64,000 bases of DNA from PALSA-693 sp963729695 (GTDB taxonomy: Bacteria > Actinomycetota > Acidimicrobiia > Acidimicrobiales > Palsa-688), in assembly GCA_963729695.1 (NCBI GenBank), contig CAVSOT010000003.1, positions 1,240,001-1,304,000 on the forward strand. Reading direction: 5' to 3'. The notes under the pieces were generated by a model, which saw only the letters and a program-made list of their open reading frames with translations, was not told where the DNA came from and made no database searches. This document shows, one piece after another, positions 1-7,835 of this stretch; position 1 is the stretch's first letter; every line of letters begins with the position of its first letter. The translations under genes were made by a program, and so were the position numbers.

Positions 1-1
1 G

Positions 2-718
2 GTGACCTGGCTCGCCATCAGCCCTGACCAACGACTTCTCGCCGTCCAGACGCAGAAGTTGGACGGCTCGAACACCCGGGTCGAAACATTCGACTTCGTC
101 ACCGGCACGCCCCTGCACCATTTTGCCGTTCCCTATGGGAGCGGCGGTGTGGCCTTCAGCGCCGACAGCCGGCAACTGGCGGCCCTTGGTTGCTGCGCCC
201 CCGGATCCACCATCGAGGTGTGGGACGCCACGTCGGGGCGGGAACTGTTCCATCCCCGCCTGGCGGTGCAGGTCCACACCATCGCCTTCTCGCCCACTTC
301 GCCCGTGTTGGCTGCCGGCACCGCCGACGGCAAGATCCTCATGTGGGACACCCGTCGCGGCACCCAGGTCCGGGCGCCTCTTACCACCGCGGCATCCAAC
401 GTGCTGGCGATCGCCTTCTCACCCGACGGGCGGCGCCTAGCCGCCAGCTTCTTCAGCGCAGACACCATCCTGTGGGATCTCCGTTCGGGTCAGCGGATGG
501 GTAACTCGTTCCCGGCCGTGGCGGGCGCGATCCCGACGCCACTGTTCTCTCCGAACGGTGACCTCCTGATCCTTTACAACGAAACTGCGGCCGACTGGCC
601 GACCGACCTCGGCTCCTGGGAGCGGTACGCCTGCCAGGTCGCCGGACGCGACCTCACGCCGGACGAATGGGCCAATGTCCTGCCCGACCGCCCCTACCAG
701 CACGTATGCCCACTCTGA
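2..718 (+). CDS. WD40-repeat protein, C-terminal part (5' end outside window)
   Basis: At least four WD40 blades are visible, each with the pattern 'iaFSPdgr.LAa....g.i.lWD' (for example FSADSRQLAALG then IEVWDATSG, and FSPDGRRLAASF then TILWDLRSG). The end 'DLTPDEWANVLPDRPYQHVC' is the tail usual in large actinobacterial regulators where a BTAD or AAA/NACHT-type ATPase is followed by a WD40 propeller. The frame is open to the window edge, so the GTG at base 2 need not be the true start; I take this as the C-terminal propeller of a longer protein. The propeller is a protein-protein interaction platform; the partner cannot be told from here. About 230 bases of noncoding DNA follow before the ssrA terminator, in which I see nothing else. 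Confidence 0.8.
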   Translation: MTWLAISPDQRLLAVQTQKLDGSNTRVETFDFVTGTPLHHFAVPYGSGGVAFSADSRQLAALGCCAPGSTIEVWDATSGRELFHPRLAVQVHTIAFSPTSPVLAAGTADGKILMWDTRRGTQVRAPLTTAASNVLAIAFSPDGRRLAASFFSADTILWDLRSGQRMGNSFPAVAGAIPTPLFSPNGDLLILYNETAADWPTDLGSWERYACQVAGRDLTPDEWANVLPDRPYQHVCPL

Positions 719-948
719 GCCCGCATCCAAACGATCGCGCGTCTATGGCGCGGTAGCGCACCCGAACGAGGTGCATCCCGGTCCCGACTCCTGTGCGTTA
801 CTAGGGTCAGCGGCTCCTGCTGGTGACACTGAGAGTGGTCTTCTGGGGGACCCTTTCTGACCGCCACAACCCGCCACACACCACTGTAGCGCGTGTCCGA
901 TTGTGTCAAATCTGTGTCACGTGGGCCTCTGGGCAAGTCGTTAAAATG

Positions 949-978
949 CCTCTGACCAGCGAAAACGCTGGTCAGAGG
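949..978 (-). terminator. Intrinsic terminator of ssrA
   Basis: A perfect 13-bp inverted repeat (CCTCTGACCAGCG / CGCTGGTCAGAGG) encloses a 4-base loop. Read on the minus strand it lies 5 bases past the CCA end of the tmRNA and is followed by CATTTTAA, a short U-rich stretch. Position and shape fit a Rho-independent terminator for the tmRNA gene. Confidence 0.8.
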
Positions 979-982
979 GTGG

Positions 983-1345
983 TGGTGGAGGTGGCGGGAA
1001 TCGAACCCGCGTCCTTCGACGTCGCGACAGGCCTTCTCCGAGCGCAGCCGGCGAAAGGATCTCGGGCTCCTCACTCGCCGCCGGCGTCGGCGAGGGCCCC
1101 AGTCGACCAAAGTGTCCCCACCGGCCTGTCGACGAGACCGGAGGGTAGAGCCCTACTGCATGACGCCCGTACCCGACCCGTAGGGCTGGGGTCGGACGGA
1201 CGGGCTACCTGTTAGGCAGCCAGGGCGAGCTTGACGCTCTTTGCCTTGTTGGCGTTTATTTTTGGTTCCGGCTCTTTTACGTGGCTCCGGAGACCACGGC
1301 TCGCTTCTCCCGCGTTGACAACCAAAGTCGAAGCCAATCACCCCC
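983..1345 (-). ncRNA. ssrA: tmRNA (transfer-messenger RNA)
   Basis: On the minus strand the RNA starts GGGGGUGAUUGGCUUCGAC, the usual tmRNA 5' end, and ends with a T-arm (GCGGG-UUCGAUU-CCCGC), acceptor strand CACCUCC, discriminator A and an encoded CCA. The 5' GGGGGUG pairs with CACCUCC over seven positions with one G-U. Between them lies the tag reading frame. Length is 363 nt, normal for a one-piece tmRNA. With SmpB it rescues ribosomes stalled on broken mRNAs and tags the product for proteolysis, for example by ClpP, also encoded in this window. smpB lies only one gene upstream on the same strand, so the trans-translation genes are clustered. Confidence 0.96.
1212..1253 (-). other. tmRNA proteolysis-tag reading frame
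   Basis: Inside ssrA, minus strand: GCC resume codon, then codons giving the tag ANKAKSVKLALAA and stop TAA. The ALAA end is the classic degron seen by ClpXP and similar proteases. The resume codon is chosen because it is the GCC after an A-rich stretch (AAAAAUAAAC), as in other tmRNAs; the exact first residue is inferred. Confidence 0.85.
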
Positions 1346-1386
1346 AAGTTGTGGCCGGCGGAGGAAGCAGCGGGCTCCCTACCGGC

Positions 1387-2547
1387 TCAGGGTCTTGTCA
1401 AGGTCCAACCCGACGATGGTACCGGACGCCGCCGCCCCATCTTCACCAGCGCCTCCAGGTCGGAGGGGAGCACGGCACCCACGGTGCGGTCTCCGTCGAC
1501 GACCAGGATGACCTGCTTGCCGCCGGTGCCGTCGGTGCGACTCACCACCTCGAGGGTGTCCTCCTCCGGGGCGGCGCCGATTGCCGCGCTGATCGGGAAG
1601 GCCACGTCCAGGGGCCGGGCCAGGTCCCACTGGGGGAAGGGAACCGACCCGATGGTGTCGCCCAGCAATACCCCTCCATAGCCGCCGTCCCACTTCTCGA
1701 GGAGCCACACCCAGCCGGGTCGGCCGCTGGCGAAGCCCTCGGCGAACGCCCGGATGGTGATCCAGCCCGGTGCGGCACCGACCGGGCGCATGACCTCGGA
1801 GATGCGGAGGCCTTCGAGGGAACGTCGCACCTGCGCCAGTTGACGTTCGGCCCGAGCCGAGCTGAGCAACCACCAGCCGATGTAGGTGACGATGAACCCG
1901 TCAAGGGGATCCACGCCCCGAAGCAGGGCCAGCAGACCGATGCCTGCGAGCACTGCGCCCAGCCCGACACCGGCTGCGGACGCCACCAGGGTGGCCCGCC
2001 AGCGGTTGCGGGTGACCGCCCACACGATGGAATGCAGGACCCGGCCGCCGTCGAGGGGGGCAGCGGGGAGCAGATTGAAGATCGCCAGCAGTACGTTGAT
2101 GAACGCCAGCCAGCCCAGGGCGGACACGGCCAGGTTGCCACCGTGGGCGTGGAGAACCAGGAGTCGCACGACCCAGATGAGGCCACCCACGGCGGCCGAG
2201 ACGACCGGGCCGATGCCGGCGACGGCGAACTCACCACCCGGGGTGTTGGCGTCGCCCTCCATGCGGGTGATGCCGCCCATCCACGACAGGGTGATGCCGT
2301 CCACGCGGAGGTCGAAGCGACGGGCCACCAAAGCATGCCCGAGCTCGTGCAGGAGCACCCCGACGATGAGGACCAAAGCGGTCAGCGCCCCGGCCAGGGC
2401 GTACGCCGCCCCCGGGTAACCGGGTGCGGCGAGGGGGAACCGGTTGTCGGCGAGTCCCCCCGCAATGAGCGCCACCATGGCCAGCAGCGTCCAGTTGAGA
2501 CCGACCTGCACCCCCGCCACACGGCCCAGGCGGACGGTGTCGTTCAT
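1387..2547 (-). CDS. M50 family site-2-type zinc metalloprotease with C-terminal CBS-like region
   Basis: Intramembrane zinc protease of the S2P/SpoIVFB class. The zinc motif HELGH is near residue 67 inside a membrane segment, and the second motif LLPAAPLDGGRVL near residue 143 supplies the aspartate ligand. About six hydrophobic segments fill residues 15-220. The last ~150 residues (from ISEVMRPVG) look like a CBS pair, as in mycobacterial Rip3-type proteases. The ATG at 2547 gives 386 residues and overlaps the smpB stop (ATGA), so it is probably translated by coupling with smpB. The open frame extends further upstream into smpB but that part is a shadow. Substrate unknown; family members cut membrane-bound anti-sigma factors. 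Confidence 0.9.
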   Translation of the reverse strand: MNDTVRLGRVAGVQVGLNWTLLAMVALIAGGLADNRFPLAAPGYPGAAYALAGALTALVLIVGVLLHELGHALVARRFDLRVDGITLSWMGGITRMEGDANTPGGEFAVAGIGPVVSAAVGGLIWVVRLLVLHAHGGNLAVSALGWLAFINVLLAIFNLLPAAPLDGGRVLHSIVWAVTRNRWRATLVASAAGVGLGAVLAGIGLLALLRGVDPLDGFIVTYIGWWLLSSARAERQLAQVRRSLEGLRISEVMRPVGAAPGWITIRAFAEGFASGRPGWVWLLEKWDGGYGGVLLGDTIGSVPFPQWDLARPLDVAFPISAAIGAAPEEDTLEVVSRTDGTGGKQVILVVDGDRTVGAVLPSDLEALVKMGRRRPVPSSGWTLTRP

Positions 2548-3047
2548 GCGTCCAGGGTACGTCGCCTGGCGGCCGATGCACGGCGGGCCTCCAGGTCGGC
2601 GTCCCGAGCCGCCAGGGCCCGCCGCTTGTCGTAGCGCTTGCGGCCCCTGCCCAGCGCCAGGCTCACCTTCGCCCGGCCGTCCTTGAAGTACACCGAGAGG
2701 GGCACCAGGGTGAGCGAGTCCTGGGTGGTGCGCCGAGCCAGCTCGTCGATCTGCCGGCGGTGCAGGAGCAGCTTCCGCCGCCGGTCGGGGTCGGTCGCCC
2801 CGAACCCGCCGGCGTAGGCGTACGGGGGCACGTGCATGGCGTACAGCCACACCTCTCCGTCGATCACCCGGGCAAAGCTCTCGCGCAGCTGCGCCTTGCC
2901 CTCCCGCAGCGACTTCACCTCGCTACCGACCAGGGCGATGCCCGCTTCGTACGTCTCCAGGATGTCGTAGTCGTGGCGGGCCCGACGATTCTGGGCCACG
3001 GGCCGGCCATCGGCACCCTTCTGTACGGGTTTCGTGGCGGGGGACAT
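2544..3047 (-). CDS. smpB: SsrA-binding protein SmpB
   Basis: 167 residues, typical length. It has the conserved start of the fold (ARHDYDILETYEAGIALVGS), the RNA-binding KSLREGKA segment, and the basic C-terminal tail (RGRKRYDKR then an Arg/Ala-rich end) that enters the ribosomal decoding centre. It binds the tRNA-like part of tmRNA and delivers it to stalled ribosomes. It is followed by the M50 protease gene with a 4-base overlap and then ssrA, all on the minus strand. It diverges from the mec-cysO-cysM operon, whose first gene begins about 25 bases away. Confidence 0.97.
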   Translation of the reverse strand: MSPATKPVQKGADGRPVAQNRRARHDYDILETYEAGIALVGSEVKSLREGKAQLRESFARVIDGEVWLYAMHVPPYAYAGGFGATDPDRRRKLLLHRRQIDELARRTTQDSLTLVPLSVYFKDGRAKVSLALGRGRKRYDKRRALAARDADLEARRASAARRRTLDA

Positions 3048-3073
3048 GGAGCAGCCACGGTAGCGTCGCCCCG

Positions 3074-3487
3074 GTGCTCGTGCTCAGCAAAACCATCCTC
3101 GACCAGATGGTCGCCACCGCCCTCGACGGGTACCCGCTCGAGGCGTGCGGGCTGCTCGGGGGGACGGCCGAGGATGGCGGCACGGCCAGGGTGGATGCGT
3201 GCTACCCGGCCGACAACCTGGCCGCGTCCGCCCGGGTGTACGAGGTCGACCCCCGAGCGCTCCTCCGGGCGGATCGGGCGGCCGAGGCGGCCGGCGGCCA
3301 GCTGGTCGGCGTGTTCCACTCGCACACCCACACCGACGGCCAGCCGTCGCCAACAGATGTGGCCCAGGCGCCGGATCCCGAATGGCACTACGTCCTGGTC
3401 TCGCTGCGGGACGTGCACCCGAACGTGCGCAGCTGGCGGATCCAGGACGGGAAGATCACAGAGGAGCCAATCGTTCTACAATGGTGA
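3074..3487 (+). CDS. mec: JAMM/MPN+ metallopeptidase (Mec family, CysO-cysteine peptidase)
   Basis: 137 residues. The JAMM zinc site is complete: a glutamate in PLEACGLLGG (about residue 22), then HSHTHTDGQPSPTD carrying the two His and the Asp. In mycobacteria Mec (Rv1334) frees cysteine from the CysO-Cys adduct by cutting after the Gly-Gly end of CysO. Here it directly precedes cysO and cysM, so the same cysteine-biosynthesis role is well supported. The GTG start at 3074 stands 26 bases from the divergent smpB start; the two genes probably share a promoter region. Confidence 0.92.
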   Translation: MLVLSKTILDQMVATALDGYPLEACGLLGGTAEDGGTARVDACYPADNLAASARVYEVDPRALLRADRAAEAAGGQLVGVFHSHTHTDGQPSPTDVAQAPDPEWHYVLVSLRDVHPNVRSWRIQDGKITEEPIVLQW

Positions 3488-3545
3488 TGAGAAGAGTCGA
3501 CTTTGCCGTCGGTTCTCGTCCTCTTTGTGACCATTGGAGACGCCA

Positions 3546-3821
3546 GTGCCCGTCGATGTCCGCCTGCCGACCGTCCTGCGAGCCGCCGCGGGCGGCCAGT
3601 CGATCGTGCCGGCCGAGGGGGCGACCGTCGGCGAGGTCTTCGACGACCTGATCCGCCAGCACCCCGGCTTGCGCGATCAGCTCCTGACGTCGGACGGCGA
3701 GGTGCACCGCCACCTGACCATTTTTCTCAACGACGACGACATCCGTTATCTCGGCAAGCTCGACACCAAGGTGGAAGACCGCGACACGGTGACGTTGATG
3801 CCGGCCGTCGCGGGCGGGTGA
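3546..3821 (+). CDS. cysO: Ubiquitin-like sulfur carrier protein CysO
   Basis: 91 residues, ThiS/MoaD/ubiquitin-like fold, ending VTLMPAVAGG; the free Gly-Gly C-terminus is the thiocarboxylate site. I chose the GTG at 3546 over the TTG at 3534 because GGAG (3536-3539) makes a ribosome site with good spacing and the mature start then matches the mycobacterial protein (VPVDVRLPTVLR). The carrier gives sulfide to O-phosphoserine on CysM, and Mec then releases cysteine. The stop overlaps a possible GTG start of cysM at 3818. Confidence 0.93.
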   Translation: MPVDVRLPTVLRAAAGGQSIVPAEGATVGEVFDDLIRQHPGLRDQLLTSDGEVHRHLTIFLNDDDIRYLGKLDTKVEDRDTVTLMPAVAGG

Positions 3822-3826
3822 TCGGG

Positions 3827-4774
3827 ATGGCCAGGTACGAGAGCGTGCTGGACCTGATCGGCAACACGCCCATGGTCGATATCAGTTCCCTCAGCCCGAA
3901 TCCGCGCGTGGCTATCGTGGCCAAGCTCGAAGGGTGGAACCCCGGCGGATCGGTCAAGGACCGGGCGGCCCGAGCCATGGTCGAGGAGGCCGAGAAGGAC
4001 GGCAGCCTCCGGCCCGGTCAGCAGATCATCGAGTCGTCGTCAGGCAACACCGGGATCGCTCTGGCCATGATCGCCAAGATCAAGGGCTACCCCCTGAAGA
4101 TCGTCCTGCCCGAGAACGTTTCCGTCGAGCGGCGGCAGCTCCTGCTCTCCTGGGGAGCGGAAATCCTCGACTCACCCGGGTCGGAGGGATCCAACGGCGC
4201 TATGCGCCGGGCGCAGGCCCTGGCCGCCGAGCACCCGGACTGGTGGTTCCCCTACCAATACGCCAATCCGGCCAACCCGAAGACGCACTACGAGAGCACC
4301 GGGCCCGAGATCTGGCGTGACTGCCCGGAGGTCACCCACTTCGTTGCCGGCCTCGGGACGGCCGGGACCCTGATGGGCGTCGGGCAATTCCTCAAGGAAC
4401 GCAACCCGGCCATCCAGGTGTGGGCGGTGCAGCCACCGGCGGGGGAGATGGTCGACGGGCTGAAGAACCTGGACGAGGGGTTCATCCCGCCGGTCTTCAC
4501 CGATAACGACGGCTTCGACCTTCTCGACCGGAGCAAGATCGTCGGGCCGCGTGAGAGCGTGCTGTGGACCCGCCGCCTCGCCGACGTCGGGATCTTCGCC
4601 GGCATTTCCTCGGGGGCCATCATGGCGGCGGCGGTGAAGTGCGCCAGCGAGATCGACGAGGGTGTCATCGTGACGATCGTCTGCGACGGGGGTTGGAAGT
4701 ACCTCTCTACCGGGGTGTGGACCGACGACATCGACGTGGTCACCGAACGAGCCAAGCGGGTCATCTACTTCTGA
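3827..4774 (+). CDS. cysM: CysO-dependent cysteine synthase CysM
   Basis: PLP-dependent beta-substituting enzyme, 315 residues. The Schiff-base lysine is in NPGGSVKDRAA, the substrate loop is SSSGNTGIALA, and the PLP phosphate loop is GLGTAGTLMGVG. Context (mec-cysO immediately upstream) says it uses O-phosphoserine and CysO thiocarboxylate, as Mycobacterium CysM does, and not acetylserine and free sulfide. The segment LKNLDEGFIPP aligns with the mycobacterial LRNMDEGFVP segment whose arginine recognises phosphoserine, so a lysine may do that job here (alignment by eye). Start: ATG 3827; a GTG at 3818 in frame is possible. Confidence 0.93.
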   Translation: MARYESVLDLIGNTPMVDISSLSPNPRVAIVAKLEGWNPGGSVKDRAARAMVEEAEKDGSLRPGQQIIESSSGNTGIALAMIAKIKGYPLKIVLPENVSVERRQLLLSWGAEILDSPGSEGSNGAMRRAQALAAEHPDWWFPYQYANPANPKTHYESTGPEIWRDCPEVTHFVAGLGTAGTLMGVGQFLKERNPAIQVWAVQPPAGEMVDGLKNLDEGFIPPVFTDNDGFDLLDRSKIVGPRESVLWTRRLADVGIFAGISSGAIMAAAVKCASEIDEGVIVTIVCDGGWKYLSTGVWTDDIDVVTERAKRVIYF

Positions 4775-4854
4775 GTGGCCCGGGACGGTGCAGACGGCGG
4801 CGGCTCAGCTGATCCCCGAGTGCCGCCGAGCGGCCTGACTAGGCTGACGGCGCC

Positions 4855-5667
4855 ATGGATGACCGGCCGATCGGCGTGTTCGACAGCGGGTTCGGCGGTC
4901 TCACCGTGGCCAGGGCGATCATGGATCTGCTCCCCGGAGAGAACCTGGTCTACGTCGGCGACACCGGACGCTATCCATACGGCCCGCGCCCACTCGCCGA
5001 AGTCCGCCATTTCGCCCGGCAGATCACGGCCAAACTGGCCGACGAGCACGACGTCAAGATGGTCGTGGTGGCGTGCAACACCGCCGCCGCGTCGGGGCTG
5101 GAGCCGCTCCGGGAGCTGGCCGACCTCCCGATCATGAGCGTCATCGAGCCCGGTGTGCGGGCCGCCTTGCGAGCCACCGAGAACGGCCGGGTCGGCGTGA
5201 TCGGCACGGTCGGAACGATCGGCTCCGGCGCCTACCAGCGCGCCGTCGCCACCCTGAGCCGGCGGCATCAGATCCAGCTGACGTGCGCCGCCTGCCCCGG
5301 CTTCGTCGAGTTCGTCGAGCGGGGCGAGACCGATTCGGACCAGGTGTACGTGCTCGCCGAACGGCTCCTCGCCCCGGTCCGCGACGCCAAGGTGGATACC
5401 CTCCTCCTGGGTTGCACCCACTATCCCTTCCTGGCTCGGACCATCAGCGACGTGGTCGGCCGGGAGGTGGTGCTCGTGAGCTCCGCCGACGAGACGGCCT
5501 TCGAGTTGCGGGCCGTTCTGGATGGGACGGCCCTCAGCCGCGGGGAGGCCGGACCGGGAACGCGCACCTGGATCTCGTCCGGCGACACGGCCACCTTTCG
5601 CCGCCTGGGCCGCCAACTGCTCGGGCCCGAGATCGATCGGGTCCAGGCGTGGGAGCCGGCCAGGTGA
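4855..5667 (+). CDS. murI: Glutamate racemase MurI
   Basis: Makes D-glutamate for peptidoglycan in the cytoplasm. 270 residues. It begins with PIGVFDSGFGGLTVAR (Asp and Ser of the active site). The two catalytic cysteines are in VVVACNTAAASGL (about residue 73) and LLLGCTHYPFL (about residue 184). It follows cysM after ~80 bases and its stop overlaps the next start (GTGA), so it heads a coupled run murI-PDE-rph-rdgB. In mycobacteria a rhomboid protease gene stands between cysM and murI; it is missing here. Confidence 0.97.
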   Translation: MDDRPIGVFDSGFGGLTVARAIMDLLPGENLVYVGDTGRYPYGPRPLAEVRHFARQITAKLADEHDVKMVVVACNTAAASGLEPLRELADLPIMSVIEPGVRAALRATENGRVGVIGTVGTIGSGAYQRAVATLSRRHQIQLTCAACPGFVEFVERGETDSDQVYVLAERLLAPVRDAKVDTLLLGCTHYPFLARTISDVVGREVVLVSSADETAFELRAVLDGTALSRGEAGPGTRTWISSGDTATFRRLGRQLLGPEIDRVQAWEPAR

Positions 5668-6389
5668 CGCTGACCGTCACCGTGCTCGGGTGCAACGGGT
5701 CGTACCCGGCACCTGGGGGCGCCTGCAGCGGGTACCTGGTCACGTGCGAGGACACCCGAGTCTGGCTCGACGCCGGCACGGGCACGCTGGCCAATCTGCA
5801 ACGCCACGTGCCCATCGAGCAGATCGACGCCGTCTTCCTTTCCCACGAGCACGCCGACCACTGGACCGACATCGAGCTCTTTGCCGTGGCCTGCCGGTGG
5901 TACCTGGGCCGGACGGGTGTCCCGGTGTATGCCCCGCCCGAGCTGGCCGCCTTGAGCCGGGCGGAAGCCACCATGCCGGCGCTGGACTGGCACGCGACAG
6001 GTGATGGGAAAAAGGTGACCGTTGGCGCACTCGAGCTCACCTTTTCCCAGACCGATCACCCGGTTACCACCCTGGCGATGCGGATCGACGGGGGGGAACG
6101 GAGCTTCGGCTACTCCGCGGATTCCGGTCCCGGCTGGGGCCTGGCGTCGCTCGGGGAGGGGCTGCATCTGGCGTTGTGCGAGGCCTCGTTCCTGTCGGAC
6201 CGGGAGGGCTCGCTCCCGCACCTGAGTGCCCGCCAAGCGGGCCAGACCGCCCGGCACGCCGGCGTCGAGCGTCTCGTCATCACCCACCTCACGCCGGCCA
6301 CCGACCCGGAGGCGGCCAGAGCCGAAGCGGCGGAATCGTTTGGCGCGGCGGTCACCGTGGCGGCGATCGGCGATCGGTACGTGGTGTGA
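5664..6389 (+). CDS. MBL-fold phosphodiesterase, Rv1339-like (probable cAMP phosphodiesterase)
   Basis: 241 residues, metallo-beta-lactamase fold. The metal motif is LSHEHADHWTDI (HxHxDH), and further ligand candidates are in FSQTDHPV, YSADSGPG and the late ITHLTPA. The gene position between murI and rph equals that of M. tuberculosis Rv1339, reported as an atypical class II cAMP phosphodiesterase; that assignment is carried over by synteny and fold. The GTG start at 5664 shares four bases with the murI stop, and its own stop overlaps the rph start. RNase Z-like activity is the main alternative, but the family usually has a longer chain. Confidence 0.85.
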   Translation: MTLTVTVLGCNGSYPAPGGACSGYLVTCEDTRVWLDAGTGTLANLQRHVPIEQIDAVFLSHEHADHWTDIELFAVACRWYLGRTGVPVYAPPELAALSRAEATMPALDWHATGDGKKVTVGALELTFSQTDHPVTTLAMRIDGGERSFGYSADSGPGWGLASLGEGLHLALCEASFLSDREGSLPHLSARQAGQTARHAGVERLVITHLTPATDPEAARAEAAESFGAAVTVAAIGDRYVV

Positions 6390-7126
6390 GCCGCCCCGAC
6401 GGGCGCCAGCCTGACGACCTCCGCCCGGTGGAGCTGGTGCGGGATTACACCGTGTTCGCGGCCGGGTCCGTGCTCATCCGCGTCGGCCAGACCGTCGTCC
6501 TCTGCACTGCGTCCGTGGCCGACGACGTGCCCCGGTGGATGCGCAACACCGGACGGGGATGGGTGACCGCCGAGTACTCGATGCTGCCCGGGTCGTCGCC
6601 CGAGCGCATCGACCGGGAAGCGGCCCGAGGCCGGCAGTCGGGGCGCACCCAGGAGATCCAGCGGCTTATCGGGCGGGCGTTGCGAGGTGTCACGGACCTG
6701 GAGGCCATGGGAGAGGTGCAGATCACCCTCGACTGCGACGTGCTCCAAGCGGACGGGGGGACGCGCACCGCCAGCATCTGCGGGGCCTACGTCGCCTTGC
6801 ACGACGCGTGCACCCGACTGGTGTCGGCGGGTCGGATGATGCGACACCCGCTCCGGGAGGCGTGCGCAGCGGTTTCGGTCGGCGTGGTCGACGCCCTGCC
6901 CGTCCTCGACCTGGACTATAGGGAAGACAGCCGGGCCGAGGTCGACATGAATGTGGTGATGACCTCGTCCGGTCGTTTCGTCGAGATTCAGGGCACCGCC
7001 GAAGGCGCTCCGTACAGCCGCAGCGAGTTGGAGGAGCTGCTCTCGCTCGCCGAGCACGGCATCGCCATCCTCCTCGATTACCAGGCCGACCTGCTGGCCG
7101 ATCCGCCCGCGGCGAGGACCTCGTGA
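6386..7126 (+). CDS. rph: Ribonuclease PH
   Basis: Phosphate-dependent 3'-5' exoribonuclease that trims tRNA precursors. 246 residues. It begins with the family pattern RPDGRQPDDLRPV, then has GWVTAEYSMLPGSSPER near residue 52, the phosphate-binding basic stretch RGRQSGRTQEIQRLIGRALR, and DCDVLQADGGTRTASICGA. The GTG start at 6386 overlaps the upstream stop; the downstream rdgB start overlaps its own stop (GTGA). The rph-rdgB pair is conserved in many bacteria. Confidence 0.97.
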   Translation: MSRPDGRQPDDLRPVELVRDYTVFAAGSVLIRVGQTVVLCTASVADDVPRWMRNTGRGWVTAEYSMLPGSSPERIDREAARGRQSGRTQEIQRLIGRALRGVTDLEAMGEVQITLDCDVLQADGGTRTASICGAYVALHDACTRLVSAGRMMRHPLREACAAVSVGVVDALPVLDLDYREDSRAEVDMNVVMTSSGRFVEIQGTAEGAPYSRSELEELLSLAEHGIAILLDYQADLLADPPAARTS

Positions 7127-7713
7127 GCGTCTCCGGGGTGTACGTGCTCGCCAGCGCCAACCCCGACAAGGCCAAAGAAATCGCGGAGATTCTGGGCTCG
7201 GCGGTGAGGCTGCGGCCTCGGCCGGCCTGGGTCGGCGAGGTGGAAGAGACCGGCGAAACGCTCGTGGCGAACGCCCGGCTCAAAGCCCGTGCTCTCGTGG
7301 ATGCGACCGGGGAAGCGGCGGTGGCGGACGACACCGGCCTCGAGGTGGAGGCGCTGGACGGCGCCCCGGGCGTGCTTTCGGCCCGCTATGCGGGCGAGGG
7401 GGGGACCTACGCTGACAACGTGGCCAAGCTCCTGGCGGCGATGATCTCCGTGGATGGGAGGCGGGCCCGCTTTAGGACCGTCGCCGTGGCCGCCTGGCCG
7501 GATGACCGTGAAGTGGTGTGCGAAGGGGTGGTCGAGGGGACCATCGCCACGGAGGCCCGGGGAGCGTCGGGGTTCGGCTACGACCCGGTGTTCGTGCCGT
7601 CCGAGGGCGATGGGCGCACGTTCGCCGAGATGACCTCGGACGAGAAACACCGCATCTCCCACCGGGGGCGCGCCTTTCGAGCGCTGGCGGCCCAGCTGCA
7701 GGCCGGATCGTGA
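7123..7713 (+). CDS. rdgB: dITP/XTP pyrophosphatase RdgB (HAM1 family)
   Basis: Removes non-canonical purine nucleotides (dITP, XTP) from the pool. 196 residues. Signatures: LASANPDKAKEI at the start, VADDTGLEVEALDGAPGV (metal and base pocket), and SGFGYDPVFVP. The end EKHRISHRGRAF is the normal conserved tail. The GTG start is coupled to rph by a 4-base overlap. It is the last recognised gene of the run; a short ORF with its own strong ribosome site follows 26 bases later. Confidence 0.96.
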   Translation: MSVSGVYVLASANPDKAKEIAEILGSAVRLRPRPAWVGEVEETGETLVANARLKARALVDATGEAAVADDTGLEVEALDGAPGVLSARYAGEGGTYADNVAKLLAAMISVDGRRARFRTVAVAAWPDDREVVCEGVVEGTIATEARGASGFGYDPVFVPSEGDGRTFAEMTSDEKHRISHRGRAFRALAAQLQAGS

Positions 7714-7739
7714 AGGTGGTACCCAGCTAGGAGGGTCCT

Positions 7740-7826
7740 GTGCGCGATCATGACGTGTACATCCATGTTTCTGTGTCGGGTCATCTCCAGACCATCCCGC
7801 TCGAGCGCGGCTCCATTCGCCCGTAG
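7740..7826 (+). CDS. Possible 28-residue small protein between rdgB and UPF0104 gene
   Basis: GTG start at 7740 preceded at 5 bases by a full AGGAGG (7729-7734), the best Shine-Dalgarno I noticed in the window. The product has 28 residues beginning MRDHDVYIHV and ending LERGSIRP, with TAG at 7824-7826; the next gene starts 10 bases later. No known family. It could be a small protein or a leader whose translation affects the downstream membrane protein gene. It is too short for statistics; the ribosome site is the only real support. Confidence 0.45.
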   Translation: MRDHDVYIHVSVSGHLQTIPLERGSIRP

Positions 7827-7835
7827 TCGGCGATC

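Noticed and set aside
694..1215. Frames over the ssrA region (694-1110 minus, 823-1215 plus)
   Set aside because: They lie mainly on tmRNA and its terminator and show no protein family.
1231..2634. 467-codon plus-strand frame opposite the M50 protease and smpB
   Set aside because: Lacks any recognisable motif, has low-complexity composition, and lies antisense to two well-supported genes and part of tmRNA; a GC-bias shadow.
3534..3548. TTG 3534 as cysO start
   Set aside because: It overlaps the probable Shine-Dalgarno; GTG 3546 matches the family start and has good spacing.
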